This document shows positions 34,126 to 48,022 of a DNA stretch of 64,000 nucleotides, piece after piece. Position 1 is the stretch's first letter; each line of letters opens with the position of its first letter. The notes below the pieces were generated by a model. That model did no database searches. It saw only the letters and a program-made list of their open reading frames with translations, and was not told where the DNA came from. This stretch comes from Microcebus murinus (taxonomy: Eukaryota; Chordata; Mammalia; Primates; Cheirogaleidae), in contig NC_134108.1 of the NCBI RefSeq assembly GCF_040939455.1, positions 17,761,501 to 17,825,500 on the forward strand. The letters run 5' to 3'. The translations under genes and the position numbers were made by a program.

Positions 34126-36322
34126 CTCCATTGATGTCACAAGCTCAGGCTTCTGACTTCATTGCATAATGCAGTAGCAACTGGATTTGCAGCAGAAACA
34201 CCCTGCTAAAGAACAAGTATCTTGGTTCACAGCAAAGAGGACAAAGAAAAACAGCAAGTTAGAGGGGGTTGAATCCTGGATTGTGAGTCAGATTGCCTGA
34301 GTTCTTATTTTAACCCTGCCTCTCACTTGTTGCCTTGTTTTGAGTAACTGTGTTTACATGTGTGCCCTGAGGTTTGGAGTAAGAAATCTCCTCTCTCTGG
34401 GATGGACACAGCAGAGAAAAACTCAGGATCTCTAGTGTTTTTCATTTGTGGACAGCTCAGTAAAGCTAAAGCACTCTAAAAATAACTTGGAAGGAAAGGA
34501 ATTACTAGTGCCTTGTAGTAGGTATCTAGCTAGCTCACAAAGATAAAGAGGACACTTTGAAATTAAAAGGAATCTAGCTAGGTTTTTTATCTTTTGAAAT
34601 AGTAATTAATAAGGGATAATGTTGATGTCCTAATCTTAATTTTAGTAAGAATATAGAGAACTTGTACATGAATATGTCACTATATCTATATAGCAGTAGC
34701 TACTTAAAGATATTTTTATAAATTAAGAGTGGAGAAGTAAAAGATTATATCTATTAATAGGCATTATACTTCTCATGTTTATACTGTGTACATTAAATAA
34801 TACATGCTTTTAAATTTTATCATGCAAATGTTGGTCCTCATTAGAAAACAACTAAGTAAAATGGTCTTGCTATTTAAGATGAAATTTTAAAAATCCTAAT
34901 GATATCTTTTCTGGAAAGGCCTAACCTTTCCATTGGATTCTACAACCTGTTTATTATTTCCATTGGCCTAGCTTTTTATTCTACAATACATTTCAGAATT
35001 GAGATGTGAATATTTTAGGATTTGAAAGGCACTTAAACTAATCAGCTTCCTCACCAGAACTAAGGTGAAAGCATGATATGGCTTTTTATTTTCATGTTAT
35101 CTATGGTAACAAGGGTGAATGTTTGGTGCAGAGAACCATGACCCTTCTCTAACCCTCCTATCCATATGCTTCAGTCACTCCAAATTATCAGCAAAAATGT
35201 AACATGCTATAAAACTTCATTAGCTCAATTCCGTGTTAAATACCTCTCATGAAGACATAATTTGCCAAGTCTTAGGAAATGTCTGTTACTATTAAAAATG
35301 TAGAGCGAGGTAGAAATTGTGGGCATGTTTTTGAATAAGCAATTAAATGTAATTGAGCTCCACATTATAATGCAGCACAAGCATTTGTATGAGTCACAAA
35401 ATCTTGTAAAATCTTTCAAAAAACATAATTTAGCATGCAGTGTTTTATAGAATATATAAGAATGGAAATTGATTCTTTCATTGTAAGTATCATTCCTATA
35501 AAATTAGCTAATGTGGTATTTCTGTTACACTGGGAAAAATTTCTTTGTATGCTTTTCTGAAGTTAACTGAACAGATTTTTATTGACTTTATTGACATGAA
35601 AAAGTTCTAAACACACATAGTAAAATCTTATAAAAGAGAAGATTGTCCCCCATATTTTTTTCATCTTAAGCAAAGAGAACAGTAATATTGGTTACTTTCT
35701 GGACTCGGTCCTTGTCCTAAATTCTGCTATTTCCTAAATATAACCCCTCTGAATAGCGGAGACTAGGCATCTACTGCAAAATCATGAATATCAAGGAATC
35801 CTATAGAAGGAGCTTCAGTTTATTTATAAAACTGAAATTTGATTGATTAACTTTCCCAAAGTTAATTGGTAAAAGAATCCATACCTCAGCCAAGTACTTG
35901 TTCTACCACATTGGACTGTCTTAATCTTGCTTGATGGCTTCCATCTAGAATCACCTCCCTGCCTAAACTCAATAATTCTGCATTGTCCATCTCCGAAGAT
36001 CTGTTCTTTTGGCAAAGTTTGTGACTACAAACTAAACTTGGCTCTTGATAGTTATTCAATTAAATTTACTCAATGTTTTGAAATGTCCATGTGTGCAGAG
36101 CCTGGTAGCATGCAAAGTTGTATATGAATATTTATAAAACTTTTGTAGGATGGCATTACATTGAAAAGTAAAACAACCAGAAAACAAAATCAGGTGCATG
36201 GTAATGCTATTAAATGCGTAAGACTTGAGGGAATTCCAGGAAATGGATTAATCAGAGGCAATGAGAATATGGATTTAGCCAAAGAACATTTCTTAGTGCT
36301 TAAACTAATATTTATCCTTCCG

Positions 36323-36348
36323 TCTCTCTCTCTCTCTCTCTCTCTCTC
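36323..36348. repeat. (TC)n microsatellite
   Basis: Thirteen uninterrupted TC units. Confidence 0.95.
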
Positions 36349-38696
36349 ATTCCTCCTTTCACACTATCTTTTCTCATTACACAAGTAATAAGTAATCCAT
36401 GTTTGTTGTTGAAACATTAGGTAAAATAGTTGACCAAAATTAAAAGGATAATCCCATGATCAAGAGATTATCTGTAGCATCTGCTGCATATCCTTTCTAA
36501 AAATTTTTCAAGCTTATACTCAGCTCAAATATTATTTTTTAAAAATGGAAGCATATTCTGCTTATTGCTTTGTGACATATTCTTATATAACAATAATGTG
36601 TGACTATCTTTCTGTGATTATAATTAGAGATTTATTTGCATTTAAGTTTCATGAAATTTCATTATATGGGTATACCATAATTTAATCATTTTGCTTTTAG
36701 ATGTTAGTCAATTCCCAATTTCTCACTGACATAATACACATAAATTAAAACATATGTAAATATGTATATATATGTTTTAACCATTCTTATATATACAACT
36801 TGAATACTTGTCCAACTATTTAATTGAAAAAAATCTCGAATTTATTGAAGTATGATTTATATACATTCAATTGCTTTCTGATTATAAAACCCTAGAAGCA
36901 GAGTAGTTGGGTCAAAGATGAATTGTTTTAAAGGTTTTAACACATGTTGATAAACTAATTCTTAAAAATATATCAGTTGATAGTGTCATAAGAATGAGAA
37001 TTATTTCCCCACTCCCACACTACTTCTGGGTATTGGCATAATTCTTTATCATAGAAAACTGCTACAGAAAAAAGTAGTACTTTAAAAACATTTGTGTTGT
37101 TTACTTGGGATCTTGTGATCTTGGACAGCTTCTCATATTTAAATTTAATCCAGTTAAAATTTGAATTTCTTCTTTTAATTGACTATATTTATCCTTCGAT
37201 TAGTTACTTATTGGTATTGGTCTGTTTCTTATTGATTTAAAAGTGTTCTTTTTATATTAAGGTCATAAGGCACTTGCCATGCTAATTAGTATTCTATTTG
37301 GCCATTTGTCTCTTAACTATGGTTTTTATTTGTTAGTTTCATATTATTTCATATTTTTATACACACAATATGTTAATCTTCCCTTTTATGCTTTCTGTTT
37401 TTGGTGTCATGCTTCCAAATGATCAGATAAATATTTGCCTATTTTTTCTTAGTATTGATTTTTTTTCATTAAATTATTTGTTTCTTCTGGAATTTATTTT
37501 GACTTAAAAAGTGAGATATAGTTAATCTTCATTTGAATTTTTTCTGAAGACTTTTATTTTTCCCTATCCCTCTTGTATCCTAAGTTTATATGTGATTTAA
37601 AAAATTTGGTTCCATGATTTAGTGTTAATATTACAGTTTTACTTATTTAATTATTTAAAGCAATTATTTTATTATTTAAAGCTTTTGGTGTCCTACATAT
37701 AATAATTTTATGAAAGGAATTAGAAAATTGATGGCTTTCCAATGGGTATAGAAAAAGGGGGTATTGTACTGTACTACTGTACTGTTTTTCTTTACTTCCT
37801 GTTTTCATCCAAGATTCTAAATTTTATCTTTGTTATGTCTAGTTGAGATTAATTCATTTTTAACTGCTGTATAATATTTCTTTCATTGAATGTATAACAT
37901 TTTGTTACGTTATCTTTTCTGGATGCATTTGGTGAGTTCAGTTTTATTCAATGCTTTTCATAAATCATAAACCAACATTTCATGGTTTTTATTCTTAAGC
38001 TGTTAATGGAGAGAATTACACTGATAGATTTTTCTAGTGGTGGACCACTTGCATTATTGGTATAAACTCAATATGCTCATGATAGTATCATTTTATAGAC
38101 TATTGAATTCAACTTAGTAATATTTTATTTAGGATTTTTACATGTGTGGTCTCCAGGGGATTTTCCTTTTTTATACTATCCTAATTTTTGATATCAGGAT
38201 CATACTTAAAGAATGAGTTCAGAGCATTCCCTCTTTTTCTTTTTTTCTGGAAAAGAAATTTTGTTTGTTGTGTGTTTCTTGATTTACAGTAGAATTTCCA
38301 GCAAAACTACATTGGCCTTTGTATTAGTGTTTTTGTTATTGTTTGTTTTGGAGAGGTGTGACTTCTAGAATTATGGTAGAATTGCCTGTAAATCTGTGTG
38401 AACTTTTGTTGTTCTTGTTCTTATTTTTGGAGGAAAGGAATAGAAGATTATTTAAATTACTGATTTGAATTCCTTGATGATTATATAGATCTATGCAAGT
38501 TTTCTATTTCTTCTTAACCAGTTTTGTTTGGTAAATTATATTTTTTGTAGGAATTTATTATATTTGTTTTCAAGTATTTATTAGTTTTATCTTTTGAACA
38601 TCTGATATATAGTCCTTTTTTCTTAATATTTTATTTGTCTTCTTTTTTTATCAATAGTACTAGAGAAAATTTTTTTTCATCTCTTGTTATCATTTA

Positions 38697-39185
38697 TTGT
38701 CTAATTGAGTAACCCCAAACTGAGTGGTATGAAATAACCACCGGTTCATTATATCTTGTGATTCTGTGGGTCTAGAATTCAGTTAGAGTTTGCCTGGATC
38801 ATTCTTTTGCTCCATGTAGTATCAACTGCTGGTGACTTATCTGATCTGGAGAGTTCAAAATAGCTTCACTCGCATGCCTGTTTCCTTGGTAAGGACAGGG
38901 CTGAGTTCACCTGGGGTTCTTCTTCTGTCCATGTAGCACAGTGTGTCTCCATGTGTCCTCTCCAACAGAGTAGTCAGAGTTCTTACATTGCAGCTGGGGC
39001 TCCACGAATGTTCCAAGAGACAGAAAGTAGAAGTTCCAAGTCCTCTTAAAGGCTAGACATAGAACTGGCAAAGCATCCCTTCTGCCAGATTCTTGGTCAA
39101 AGCTGTCACAGAACAAAGATTCAAGGGGCAGGAAATCTTGCTGGGATTAGTATCAAAGAATTGGGGCCATCTTTATTCCATCACA
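38697..39185 (-). mobile_element. MLT1-like MaLR LTR
   Basis: Antisense LTR: 'accccaaactgagtggtatg', 'gattctgtgggtctagaatt', 'aagtcctcttaaaggctaga', 'gaactggcaaagcatccctt', 'agaattggggccatctttat', in MLT1 order. Inserted into the ancient L1. Confidence 0.8.
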
Positions 39186-39539
39186 TTGAACCTGTGTTAT
39201 ATTTCAGCTATTTCCTTAATCTACTATTTTCTTTATTTCTTCCATTTTCTGTGTTTATATTCTGTTCTGCCCCCACACTCCAACTTCTTAAGTTAGATAT
39301 TTAAATCATTTTCACCATTTCTTTTTCTAACATAAGCTCTGCAGTATCAACATTTCCTCAAATTATTGCTGTTACTGCTTTTAAAAGTTTTAACTATATT
39401 GGTAATTTGCTGCTTATTCAGTTACAAATAGTTTCACTGTTCCATTATCATTTCTCCTGTGACTTATAAGTTATTTAGAAGCATGGTTTTAAAATTCCAA
39501 TCATGTGGATTATTAACAGTGTACTTTGGGCCCTAAGAG

Positions 39540-39900
39540 ACGTATCCATCAATTGCAATACATGGTTCTTATTTGGATCCTGACTTGGAAAAAACAAACA
39601 AAGATATAAGGTAATTAGGGAAATTTGAACACTGACTAGATATCTGAGATATTTTTTAAAAAGATATATGATGGTATTGTAGTTATGTTAAAAAGAAAAG
39701 GCCCTTCTTCTATAGAGTTACAGACAAATATCTACACATGAATTTGCTACAAAAAATATGGATGAGAATAGGTATATAGATGGTAAAGAAATGGCTATGA
39801 TTTGAATAATTGTTGAAGCTAGCTGAAAGGTACATTTGCATTCTGTATACTATTATTTCCGCTTCTGTATGTGTTAGAAATTTTTTGTAAAGAAAAGCTA
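39540..39900 (+). repeat. Ancient mammalian repeat 3' end, unresolved
   Basis: Blocks 'ggaaatttgaacactgacta', 'gatggtattgtagttatgtt', 'aattgttgaagctagctgaa' and 'gtgttagaaattttttgtaa' match the element ending at about 59680. Same strand, inserted in the old L1. Confidence 0.6.
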
Positions 39901-41954
39901 AATATTTATCTCTTTGATACTGATTTCTGATTTAAATGCATTGTGGTGAGAGAATACACACATACAACATACAACTATAATACTCATATACTTACATACG
40001 TATAAATAAAATGAAACTTGCTTCCTTATGCCTTAATATATTTAATTTTGATAAATGTACTATGCATGCTTAAAAATACTATGGAATATTGCTATCTATT
40101 AATATATATAATCTATCTCTATATATCCATTAAATCAAGTTTGGCAGTCCAAACTTTCCATGTTTTTAATAGATTTTTTTTTCTGCTTGAACTATTAATA
40201 ATTGAGAAAGATATGTTTAATTTTCATATTATTATAATGATTTGTTAATTTCTACCTGTCCTTCTATAAATGTTTTATGTTATGTAATTTGAGGTTATCA
40301 TCTAGGTTCATATTACATATCTAATTGTTGTATTTTATTGGTGATTTGAAATTTTCATCTTTATATAGTTTTACTTCTTTCTCACAATATTTCTTCTGTT
40401 AGACTATCTTAATAATATTAATGTAGCTCCTCCAGCTTTCTTTGAGTTATTATTTACCTGCTATACCTTTAAATCATTTTCTTTTTACTTTAGGTGTGTC
40501 TCTTGTACAGAGCATAGGGTGGAATTTGGTTAGCTAGCTTTAGAATTTTTGGTTTTTAAATGCAAGGTTGGTCTATACACATAAATACTGTGTTTTTCTG
40601 TATTGCTATGATCTTTCTGTTTGTCTGTTTTTTCTATTTCTTTTCCCTTTTTTTTTTTATCTCTCCTTTCTTCCTTCCTTTTCCTTCTTTCCATCAAGTC
40701 TTTTTGTTTATTTTCTTATTCCATTTATCCCCCTTTGCTGATTAGAAATTGTATAGTCTACCTGGTCTTCTTTTAGAATTCTTAATATGTTGTTGGGTGC
40801 ACATTAACTCAACCATGTCTAAATATAATCAAGCGTTTACCACCACCTTTCCCTTTCTGAAAAATACAAGGGTACAGAAGCAATACGATCCCAGTTATCC
40901 TTCCTAACTTCTATGCTATTGCTTGTTAAGTTGTATCATTTTACTTAGTTTCCCAAAGTAGATATTTAATTATTATTTTATGAGACAAAGTTTATTTAAA
41001 TTTAACTTACAGATTTCTGCTCAAATTTCTTCTTGGATCCTCTTCTGTGATCATTTTATTATTTTTTGTGAAGAATACTTTTAAGAAATTTTTGGTGAAA
41101 ATATATTGTGTCTAACTCTCAGGTTTTGTCTGAAAATACGTGAAATAGCTTTAACTCTCAATCTTAATGACATTTTTATAGGTATAAAATAGTGGATTAA
41201 CAGTTATTTTCTTGAAATAATTTCTTGAAGAAATTATTCTGCTGTTCCTGGCTCTTGTTGGTTGCTGTTGAGAAGTCTGTTTTTAGACTAATTGTCATTT
41301 TTTAAAGAAGTGGTCTATTTTCACTCATTACTTTTAATATTTTCTCTTTAGTTGTGGTGTTCTTCACTTTCCTACAGTATGTGTAGGCATGGATATCTTT
41401 CATATATCTCTCCAGAAACGTTCATCAATTTGGAAAAATTTTCAAATATAATATTTTTGAATATTTCTTCTTATCTCCTCTTTATATTATTCCTTTCTGA
41501 GATCTTCCCATTTGAGTCTTCATGTGCATTTATCTTTGTTTCATATGTTGCATCTTCTTTCTCTGTCTGGTTCACTCTGTAATTTCTTCAGAGAAATCTT
41601 CTAATTTCCTATTTGTCTTTTAAGCTCTATCTAAGCTGCTAGTTAACTCATCTAGAATTAAGTTTTATTATGTTTATTTTTATTATGTTTGTAATTTTAA
41701 AACTCTATTTTTAGGACAGTTGCTTGATTTTTTTTCAAAAATTTTACCTTGCTGCTAACTTTTTTGAACTTATTTCTTTAAATATTTTACTTATTTCGTA
41801 TTTTGTTTACAATTTGAAGTTTGAGGGTCTAAATAAGTTTTTAATTCTCTGCTGGTTTTTACTCATGGTGGACTATCTTCTTGTATGTTAAGTTCAATTT
41901 TTATGATGATTTCATAATCAATGGGGCTCTTTGGGGTTGTAATTAAAAATGCTT

Positions 41955-43715
41955 TCCTCTAGGGAGAATTGAGTTTATTTCACCTGGGTTCCAGGGCTGC
42001 TATTAACCTGCATCCATTTAGCTCACCATCATGGCCTCACCCTAATGTTGGAGTTTCAGATGCTGTTCCTCCAACCTTGAGGCAGAAACATGCACCATAT
42101 TTTATAGAATTTGTCAAGTTTTTCATCCTTTTAAGGGAAATCTATCCTATTTTCCAACGCAGATATACATTTTTACCTTTAAAACTTTTTCTTCATCATT
42201 TCAATAGTTTTAGGAATACGGAGTTATTGAATACATGTTCTTCAAATTGGAAGTCCATAAATTGTGTTTTAAAAAAGAAGACTAAAGGGTGAAGCTCTAT
42301 TGAAAAAAATATTAAATGAATTTAATATTTATGGACATATGGGGAGGGGAAACAGTTAATGTTATGTTTATCCAAAAAATAAAAGTTATTATTTTTCTCA
42401 GACAAGAGAAAATGATATGATGAACCTATTAGAGAAGAATGGCAGGTATAGATAGAGTTAGGAAGGGACCAAGATTATGGAAACCAGGTTAGATGCTCTT
42501 TTTCAATTAACCAGATAGGATGGTAAAGGGACTGAATTAGGATGATGACTAGGATCTGGAAAGGAATGCTATTTTCCGAGAGGCTTAAGTGTTTATAGCA
42601 TTTAGGGAGTTGAATGTGAAAGTAGGAATCAACATATCAGTAATAATAATACTAATGATGTCATCACGACTGTTGGGAGTCCAACGATGTAATCCTGAAG
42701 AGTTAATATCATTATATAATAAATATGTTATTTTATATTATTTAGATGCATTGAAAATAAGTTGCCAAGCATCACAGCCTGAACAAACTGTCTCTATCAT
42801 TGCTTACTGTATCCAACATCTCTTGTATATCAATTGACAATCTTTTGGTTTCATGTGTCTTTTATTTATACTGCAGCTCTGCATGGGTCCAGAATGATTT
42901 CACTTAGGCAGAACTTGACAGTGTCTTACTTTAAGGCCATACCATATGCTTCTCACCTTTCAACCGTAGGGCTTCCCTGTTGACATTGAAGCTTGAGTGA
43001 TCTTGCTTAGTACCCACAAATGTACAGTCTGGAATTTCAGGGAAATTAGCCTAGTAGAGTAAACCTTTGACTAATGGCTAATAGCATAAGTAGATAAATA
43101 CTTCCCCTTTCTTCTCCACTTCTTAGGGTCCTGTGATGCAGTTGATGTGGCTTTCCTTAGGATAGTCCTTTGCCATAAACCAATCTAAATTGGCGCTAAC
43201 TAGTGCAGCAACACATTCTCCAGTCGCCTCCCCTTCTCTACCTTGTTTCCTTTAGCAATCGCTTCTCTCTTCCTTAATAAAAATAGTAGTACATAAAGCT
43301 TTACATGATGCTCCGCTTTCTGTAGTCCTCAGGCTAAAACACCTGCCCATATCTTAACTTGTGTGGAAGGGACATGGTTACTTCTGCACCATGGAATCAT
43401 CCCCGCTTTCAGAAGAGGATTCAACACGGGTGTACATCTAACACAAAAGCTGACAATTCACCAGCTAAGCTAGTTATTTCACCCAATGTTTGCATGGAGA
43501 TGGGGATCTGTTCTTTCTTTCGTTAGTCTCAGTTCCACTTATCTCTTATGAACTATGAATGTTACTAGCTAAGTGGAATGTGAATCTAAAATAAGAATAT
43601 ATATGTATGCGATTTTGTTTAAGACAACATGTATCCCAAACTCAAACCAGCTGGTTCACCCAGGGCTGAACCGAAGGGTCAGCAGTCTGTTTCAATAATG
43701 GATGGAAAGTGGCCT
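41955..43715. other. Unassigned intergenic sequence
   Basis: No gene or clear repeat recognised. Confidence 0.5.
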
Positions 43716-43723
43716 CTGGTGGT

Positions 43724-44113
43724 TGTGTTAGACTGTTTTGCATTGCTGTAAAGGAATACCAGAGGCTGGATAATTTATAAAGAAAAGAGGTTTATTTGGT
43801 GCATGGTTCTGTGGGCTATACGAGAAGCATACAAGGAGGGTTTCGGGAAGCTTCCAATCAAGGTGGGGGTGGGGATGCAAGCATGTCACATGGGAAGAGA
43901 AGGAGCAAGAGAGAGAAGAGGGGGTGCCAGGCTCTTTTAAACAACCAGCTCTTATGTGAACTAATAGTGCAAGAACTCACTTATTACCCAGGGGAGGGCA
44001 CCAAGCCATTTATAAGGGATCCACCCCCTATGACCCCAATACCTCCCATCTCCAACACTGAGGATCAAATTTTGACATGAGACTCATAGTGGAAAAATAT
44101 TCAAACTATATCA
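43724..44113 (-). mobile_element. MaLR-type solo LTR (MST-like)
   Basis: An antisense LTR reads 'tgtgttagactgttttgcat', 'ggataatttataaagaaaag', 'gccaggctcttttaaacaac', 'gaggatcaaattttgacatg', and ends 'aaactatatca'. Flanks gtggt (43719-43723) and gtggc (44114-44118) are a 5-base duplication with one change. Confidence 0.9.
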
Positions 44114-44118
44114 GTGGC

Positions 44119-44555
44119 CTTCGTAAGACACTGTTCCAGTGCTATGCTTTCCTAGCTGATTTTCAAGGGTAAATTTGATTACATGAGAATTTAACTTTTA
44201 ATTTTTATTTTAGAACCAGGATGTAACTTGTATATAGAGTTTTGAGATGTGAGGAGGTCTCTGCCAAAAGATTGAATATTAGAATGGCTTAAGAAGAAAG
44301 CGAGGTGCTACTGAAGTCAGCGTTACCATGGATTCCCTCAGATTTACTTTCCCAGCCTTAGGAAAGGTGAGCAGATCTGCTAATATGGGAAGGAACATAA
44401 CTTCTTGAGGACATAAAACTTTTTAAGTGGAGAAATTCCTTTTTCTGTCTTCCATTTAGCTCCTCATTTCTATATCCCAGATCTTGTTCAGACTTCATCT
44501 TTCAGTCCAAGTGAAGGTATTTGAATGTTAACCATGTTCTAAGCATTGGACTAAG
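44119..44555. other. Unassigned intergenic sequence
   Basis: Nothing recognised. Confidence 0.45.
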
Positions 44556-44559
44556 TTCT

Positions 44560-44745
44560 TGTATAGTTTGACTCATTAAAAATTCATAACATGATCAAGA
44601 AGTATTATTATCCCCAATTTGCAGATGAGGAAACTGAGGCTTTGAAGTCCAGGTGATTTGCTCGGTTAATAAGTGAAGGAGCTAGGAGTGGAACACAGGT
44701 AAGTCTAGTTATATAAAGCCTGTGCTCTTTCCAGCACCTTCTGGT
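44560..44745 (-). mobile_element. MIR SINE relic
   Basis: Antisense MIR: 'tattatccccaatttgcaga', 'tgaggaaactgaggctttga', then 'taataagtgaaggagctagg'. Confidence 0.9.
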
Positions 44746-44749
44746 CTTA

Positions 44750-46145
44750 TCAAAGTTTCTTGGGGTTGACTTGGAGTGCCCTTTGCAGGACTAGGGGAGA
44801 TCATTTCTTTCCCCTCTTATATAAGAAGTTTTTCCTGAGAGTCCTTCAATGATAAGGGCGCCATCCTTTCCCCACAGCACACCCAAAAGTGGAATTAGAT
44901 GGTGGAACCAGAAAGGGAGCAGTAGGCTGTTCCCTGCATTGGTGGCTCAGCTGCACTTTCCATGATATCTATTTGGACTTCAAAATTTTTGCCTTATAAT
45001 TTTGGTGGCATTTAGGCAAAGCCTACATATGAAAGTGAATGGTTTAGTTTTCCTGATGGAAAGTTTAATTTAGCTCGCCAGTATGTTGCTTGTAGCTTGT
45101 TTGTAGATATAATTGTTTACTTAATGAGGATGCAGTCTTCCTTTCAGAGTACTGCCTTTAAAATGTATTTCCATAGATTTGCATAAACTCCCTGGGGATC
45201 ACTATAATATGAGAAAAGAAAGAATTGCCCAGCTGTGCACTGATTTAATGGAATTATGAAGCTTTAGGGTGTGGGCTATGAAAAAGATATCTGGGGGAAA
45301 TAGTCATGCAAACTGTTGGAGAAATAATCCCTTTAATGAATTTTCTCTCACTCCAATAGAATATTTTAGAAGCCAGCATCAGCTCAAGATTTTAAAGAAC
45401 TCATTTTTGGAAAAGCTTGTAAAGATGCTATTCATTTCAGTAATTATTGCTTATATTTGAGAATGGATAGAGGCTCTTATTTTAAAAGAGTTTTGTTTAA
45501 AATGGAGAGAATTAACAAATGCTCTATATCTCATGCTGTCAGAACTTGAAACCAACAGCATCCTCAGACAAACATTTATAGGGGTCTCCAACCTCACTGG
45601 GGCCAGAGTTTATTAATGCTACTTTATGTCCTCACACCTCAGTCCCTGTTGGTGATGTGTAAAGATCTAAGATGATATCAGCTTACCAGGCTTAGGAAAT
45701 TTACAGCCTATTTAACTTACTTTGAATCTGTCTTTAGATGGTGATGTCCCAAACAATTTACATGATTTTTATAGTCTGTGGCTGGTTCTATAGGTTGATC
45801 AGAATAACCTAATAGAAAGGGGAAGATATTATGATTCTCTTGGCCTTGAAACTTAGCAGTGTGATTTATGTCATTTTCAAGATAATACCTGAGCCTTAGC
45901 CAGCTGTCTATAAATGCCTATCTTTGGTTTAAGGAGGCTTATTCAAGAATAGGAATTGATCGATACTAATTTATATTCTGTGTTGGAAAAACAACACTGA
46001 GAGCGAGCCAATAAGTTCATCTTTGTGTATGAATACATAAATCAGTCAATAAGTATTTAGTAAAGTATAGAAAATACTCTATAGGAGATGCAGAAAAGGA
46101 AGAGATATTTTTACATGGCATTAAGGAGTGTTTAGCATTTATACC
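44750..46145. other. Unassigned intergenic sequence
   Basis: About 1.4 kb without recognised elements. Confidence 0.5.
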
Positions 46146-46149
46146 AAAG

Positions 46150-46380
46150 AAATAACAACAGTAATAGCTAACACATTTTGTATACATATTACGTGCCAGG
46201 ATTTTTCTTTCATCGTCTCACATAAACTCCACAACAACCTCATTACTTAGGTACTCTGATTATCCTATTTTACAGATGAGAAAACAAAGCCACAGAAAGG
46301 CTACATTACTTGCCTTACAGCTAGTGTGTGTGGTAGTTGAGATCCAACCTTGACACTCTGACTCCATAGCTTATGTTCTC
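46150..46380 (-). mobile_element. MIR SINE relic
   Basis: Antisense MIR: 'acagtaatagctaacacatt', 'tattttacagatgagaaaac', 'gctacattacttgccttaca'. Confidence 0.9.
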
Positions 46381-46792
46381 TTTAAAATTTAATTCTTATA
46401 TTTTTTATTGTATAAAATATGCATATCATAAAATTTACCATATTAACTATTTTCAGTGTAAAGTTCAATGGCATTAAGTACATTCACATTATTATGCAGC
46501 CATCACTACCATCTAACTCCAGAATGTTGTTTGTTCATCTTTCCAAATTGAAACTCTATTATACAATAACTCCCATTTCCATCTTCCCTCCAGCCCCTGA
46601 CAACCATCATTTCTACTTTCTGTCTGTATGAATTCTACTACTTGAAGTAATTCATATACGTGGAAGTATACAGCATTTGTCCTTTTGTGTTTGTCTTATT
46701 TCACTTAGCGTAATATCTCCAAGATTCATTCATTTTATAGCATTTATCAGAATTCATTCGTTTATAAGCCTGAATAACATTGTGCATTAGTA

Positions 46793-47444
46793 CAACCTCT
46801 ATAGAAAACACTATGGAGATTTCTCAAAGAACTAAAAGTACACCTACCATTTGATCCAGCAATCCTACTACTGGATATTTATTCAAAGAAAAAGAAGTCA
46901 TTTTATGAAAAAGGCACCTGTACCCAAATGTTTATTGCAGCACAATTCACAATTGTAAAGATGTGGAATCAACCTAAGTGTGCATCAATTCATGACTGGA
47001 TTAACAAAATGTGAGATATATACATATATGTGTGTGTGTGTGTGTGTATACACACACATACATACATACATATACACAGACCATGGAGTGTACTATTCAG
47101 ACATAAAAAGAAACGAATTAATGCCTTTTGCAGCAATTTGGATGCTGCAAACTGGATACCATTATCCTAAGCAAATTATCTCAAGAATGGAAAAACAAAC
47201 CACATGTACTCTCTAATAATTTGGAGCTAATTGATGGGCACATATGGGCACAGAGAGAAGTAAAAGTCATTGGAAACCAAGAATGGGGGAGAGAAAGAAG
47301 GGGAGGAGTAAAAACCTACCTGCAGGTAAAATGAATACTAATTCAGATGATAGGCACATTAATAAGCCCTAACTCAAGCATTGCAAAAGCTATCTATGTA
47401 ACCTGAACATTTGCACCCCCTTAATATTTGGAATAAAAATAAAA
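46793..47444 (+). mobile_element. 5'-truncated L1 insertion (ORF2 end and 3' UTR)
   Basis: Plus-strand L1 from 'acaacctctatagaaaacac', through ORF2 C-terminal text ('accatttgatccagcaatcc', 'ttgcagcaatttggatgctg'), to 'ctatgtaacctgaacatttg' and an A-rich tail. Flanking copies of ctgaataacattgt at about 46778 and 47446 are the target-site duplication. A TG/CA microsatellite lies inside it. Confidence 0.9.
47018..47078. repeat. (TG)n-(CA)n microsatellite inside the L1
   Basis: A (TG)10-type run is followed at once by a (CA)n/(CATA)n run, giving a region able to fold back on itself. It replaces the usual 'gtggtatatatacac' part of the L1 ORF2 end. Confidence 0.9.
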
Positions 47445-47604
47445 GGCTGAATAACATTGTATGTATATACTACATTTTGCTCATTTATTCATCCATTGAT
47501 GGGCCCTTGGGTTGCTTTCATTTTTGAGGTATCATGAATATTGCTGTTATGAACATGGATATCTGAACATCAGTTTGAGTCTCTACTTTCAATTTTCTTG
47601 GTTG

Positions 47605-48022
47605 TGTCTTAGTCTGTTTTCTGTTGCTATAAAAGAATCCCATAGACTAGGTAATGTATAAAGAAAAGAAATTTATTTCTTATGGTTTTAGAGCCTGAGG
47701 AGTTCAAAGGCATGGCATCAGCATCTGCTTAGCTTTTGTTGAGGACCCTCTTGCAGAGTTACAATATGGCAAAGGTGGAAGGATGAGAAGGGAAGCAATA
47801 GAAAACTGAGAAGCTGAGGAAGCTGAGCTTGTTTGTGTAGCAACCAACTATTGTTATAACTAATCCATTCCCTCAAGAACTAATCCAGTCTCTTGAGAAA
47901 GACATTAATCTATCTTAATGACTGAACCACCTTTTAATGGCCTCATCTCCCAACACTGTTACATTGGTAATTAAATTTTAATGTGAGTTTTGGCAGGGAT
48001 AAACCACATCCACGCCATAGCA
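47605..48022 (-). mobile_element. MaLR-type solo LTR (MST/MLT1-like)
   Basis: Antisense LTR: 'ttagtctgttttctgttgct', 'ggtaatgtataaagaaaaga', 'ggcctcatctcccaacactg', and an end 'cacgccatagca'. It splits the old L1 between 'ttcaattttcttgg' and 'gggtatatccagaagtgg'. The target duplication is no longer clear. Confidence 0.85.

Larger units (their letters stand above)
33955..36435. other. Unassigned intergenic sequence with an X-box and a (TC)n run
   Basis: About 2.5 kb largely free of recognisable repeats. A possible weak MIR lies near 34265-34380. An X-box-like motif lies at 34112-34125 and a (TC)n microsatellite at 36323-36348. Confidence 0.5.
36440..41950 (-). mobile_element. Ancient L1, nearly full length, interrupted
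   Basis: Antisense old L1 in diffuse but ordered form: the 3' half from about 36480, ORF2 reverse-transcriptase text near 37905-38330 ('gatatcaggatcatacttaa' with 'agaatgagttcagagcattc'), mid-ORF2 at 39440-39480 ('gacttataagttatttagaa'), the endonuclease region near 40400-40500 ('aatgtagctcctccagcttt'), and upstream ORF1/5' text to about 41950 ('gttgctgttgagaagtctgt'). An MLT1-like LTR (38697-39185) and another repeat (39540-39900) interrupt it. No frame of meaningful length survives. Confidence 0.65.

Noticed and set aside
40018..40248. 76-codon frame with transmembrane-like residues
   Set aside because: AT-rich antisense old L1 sequence yields hydrophobic translations by composition.
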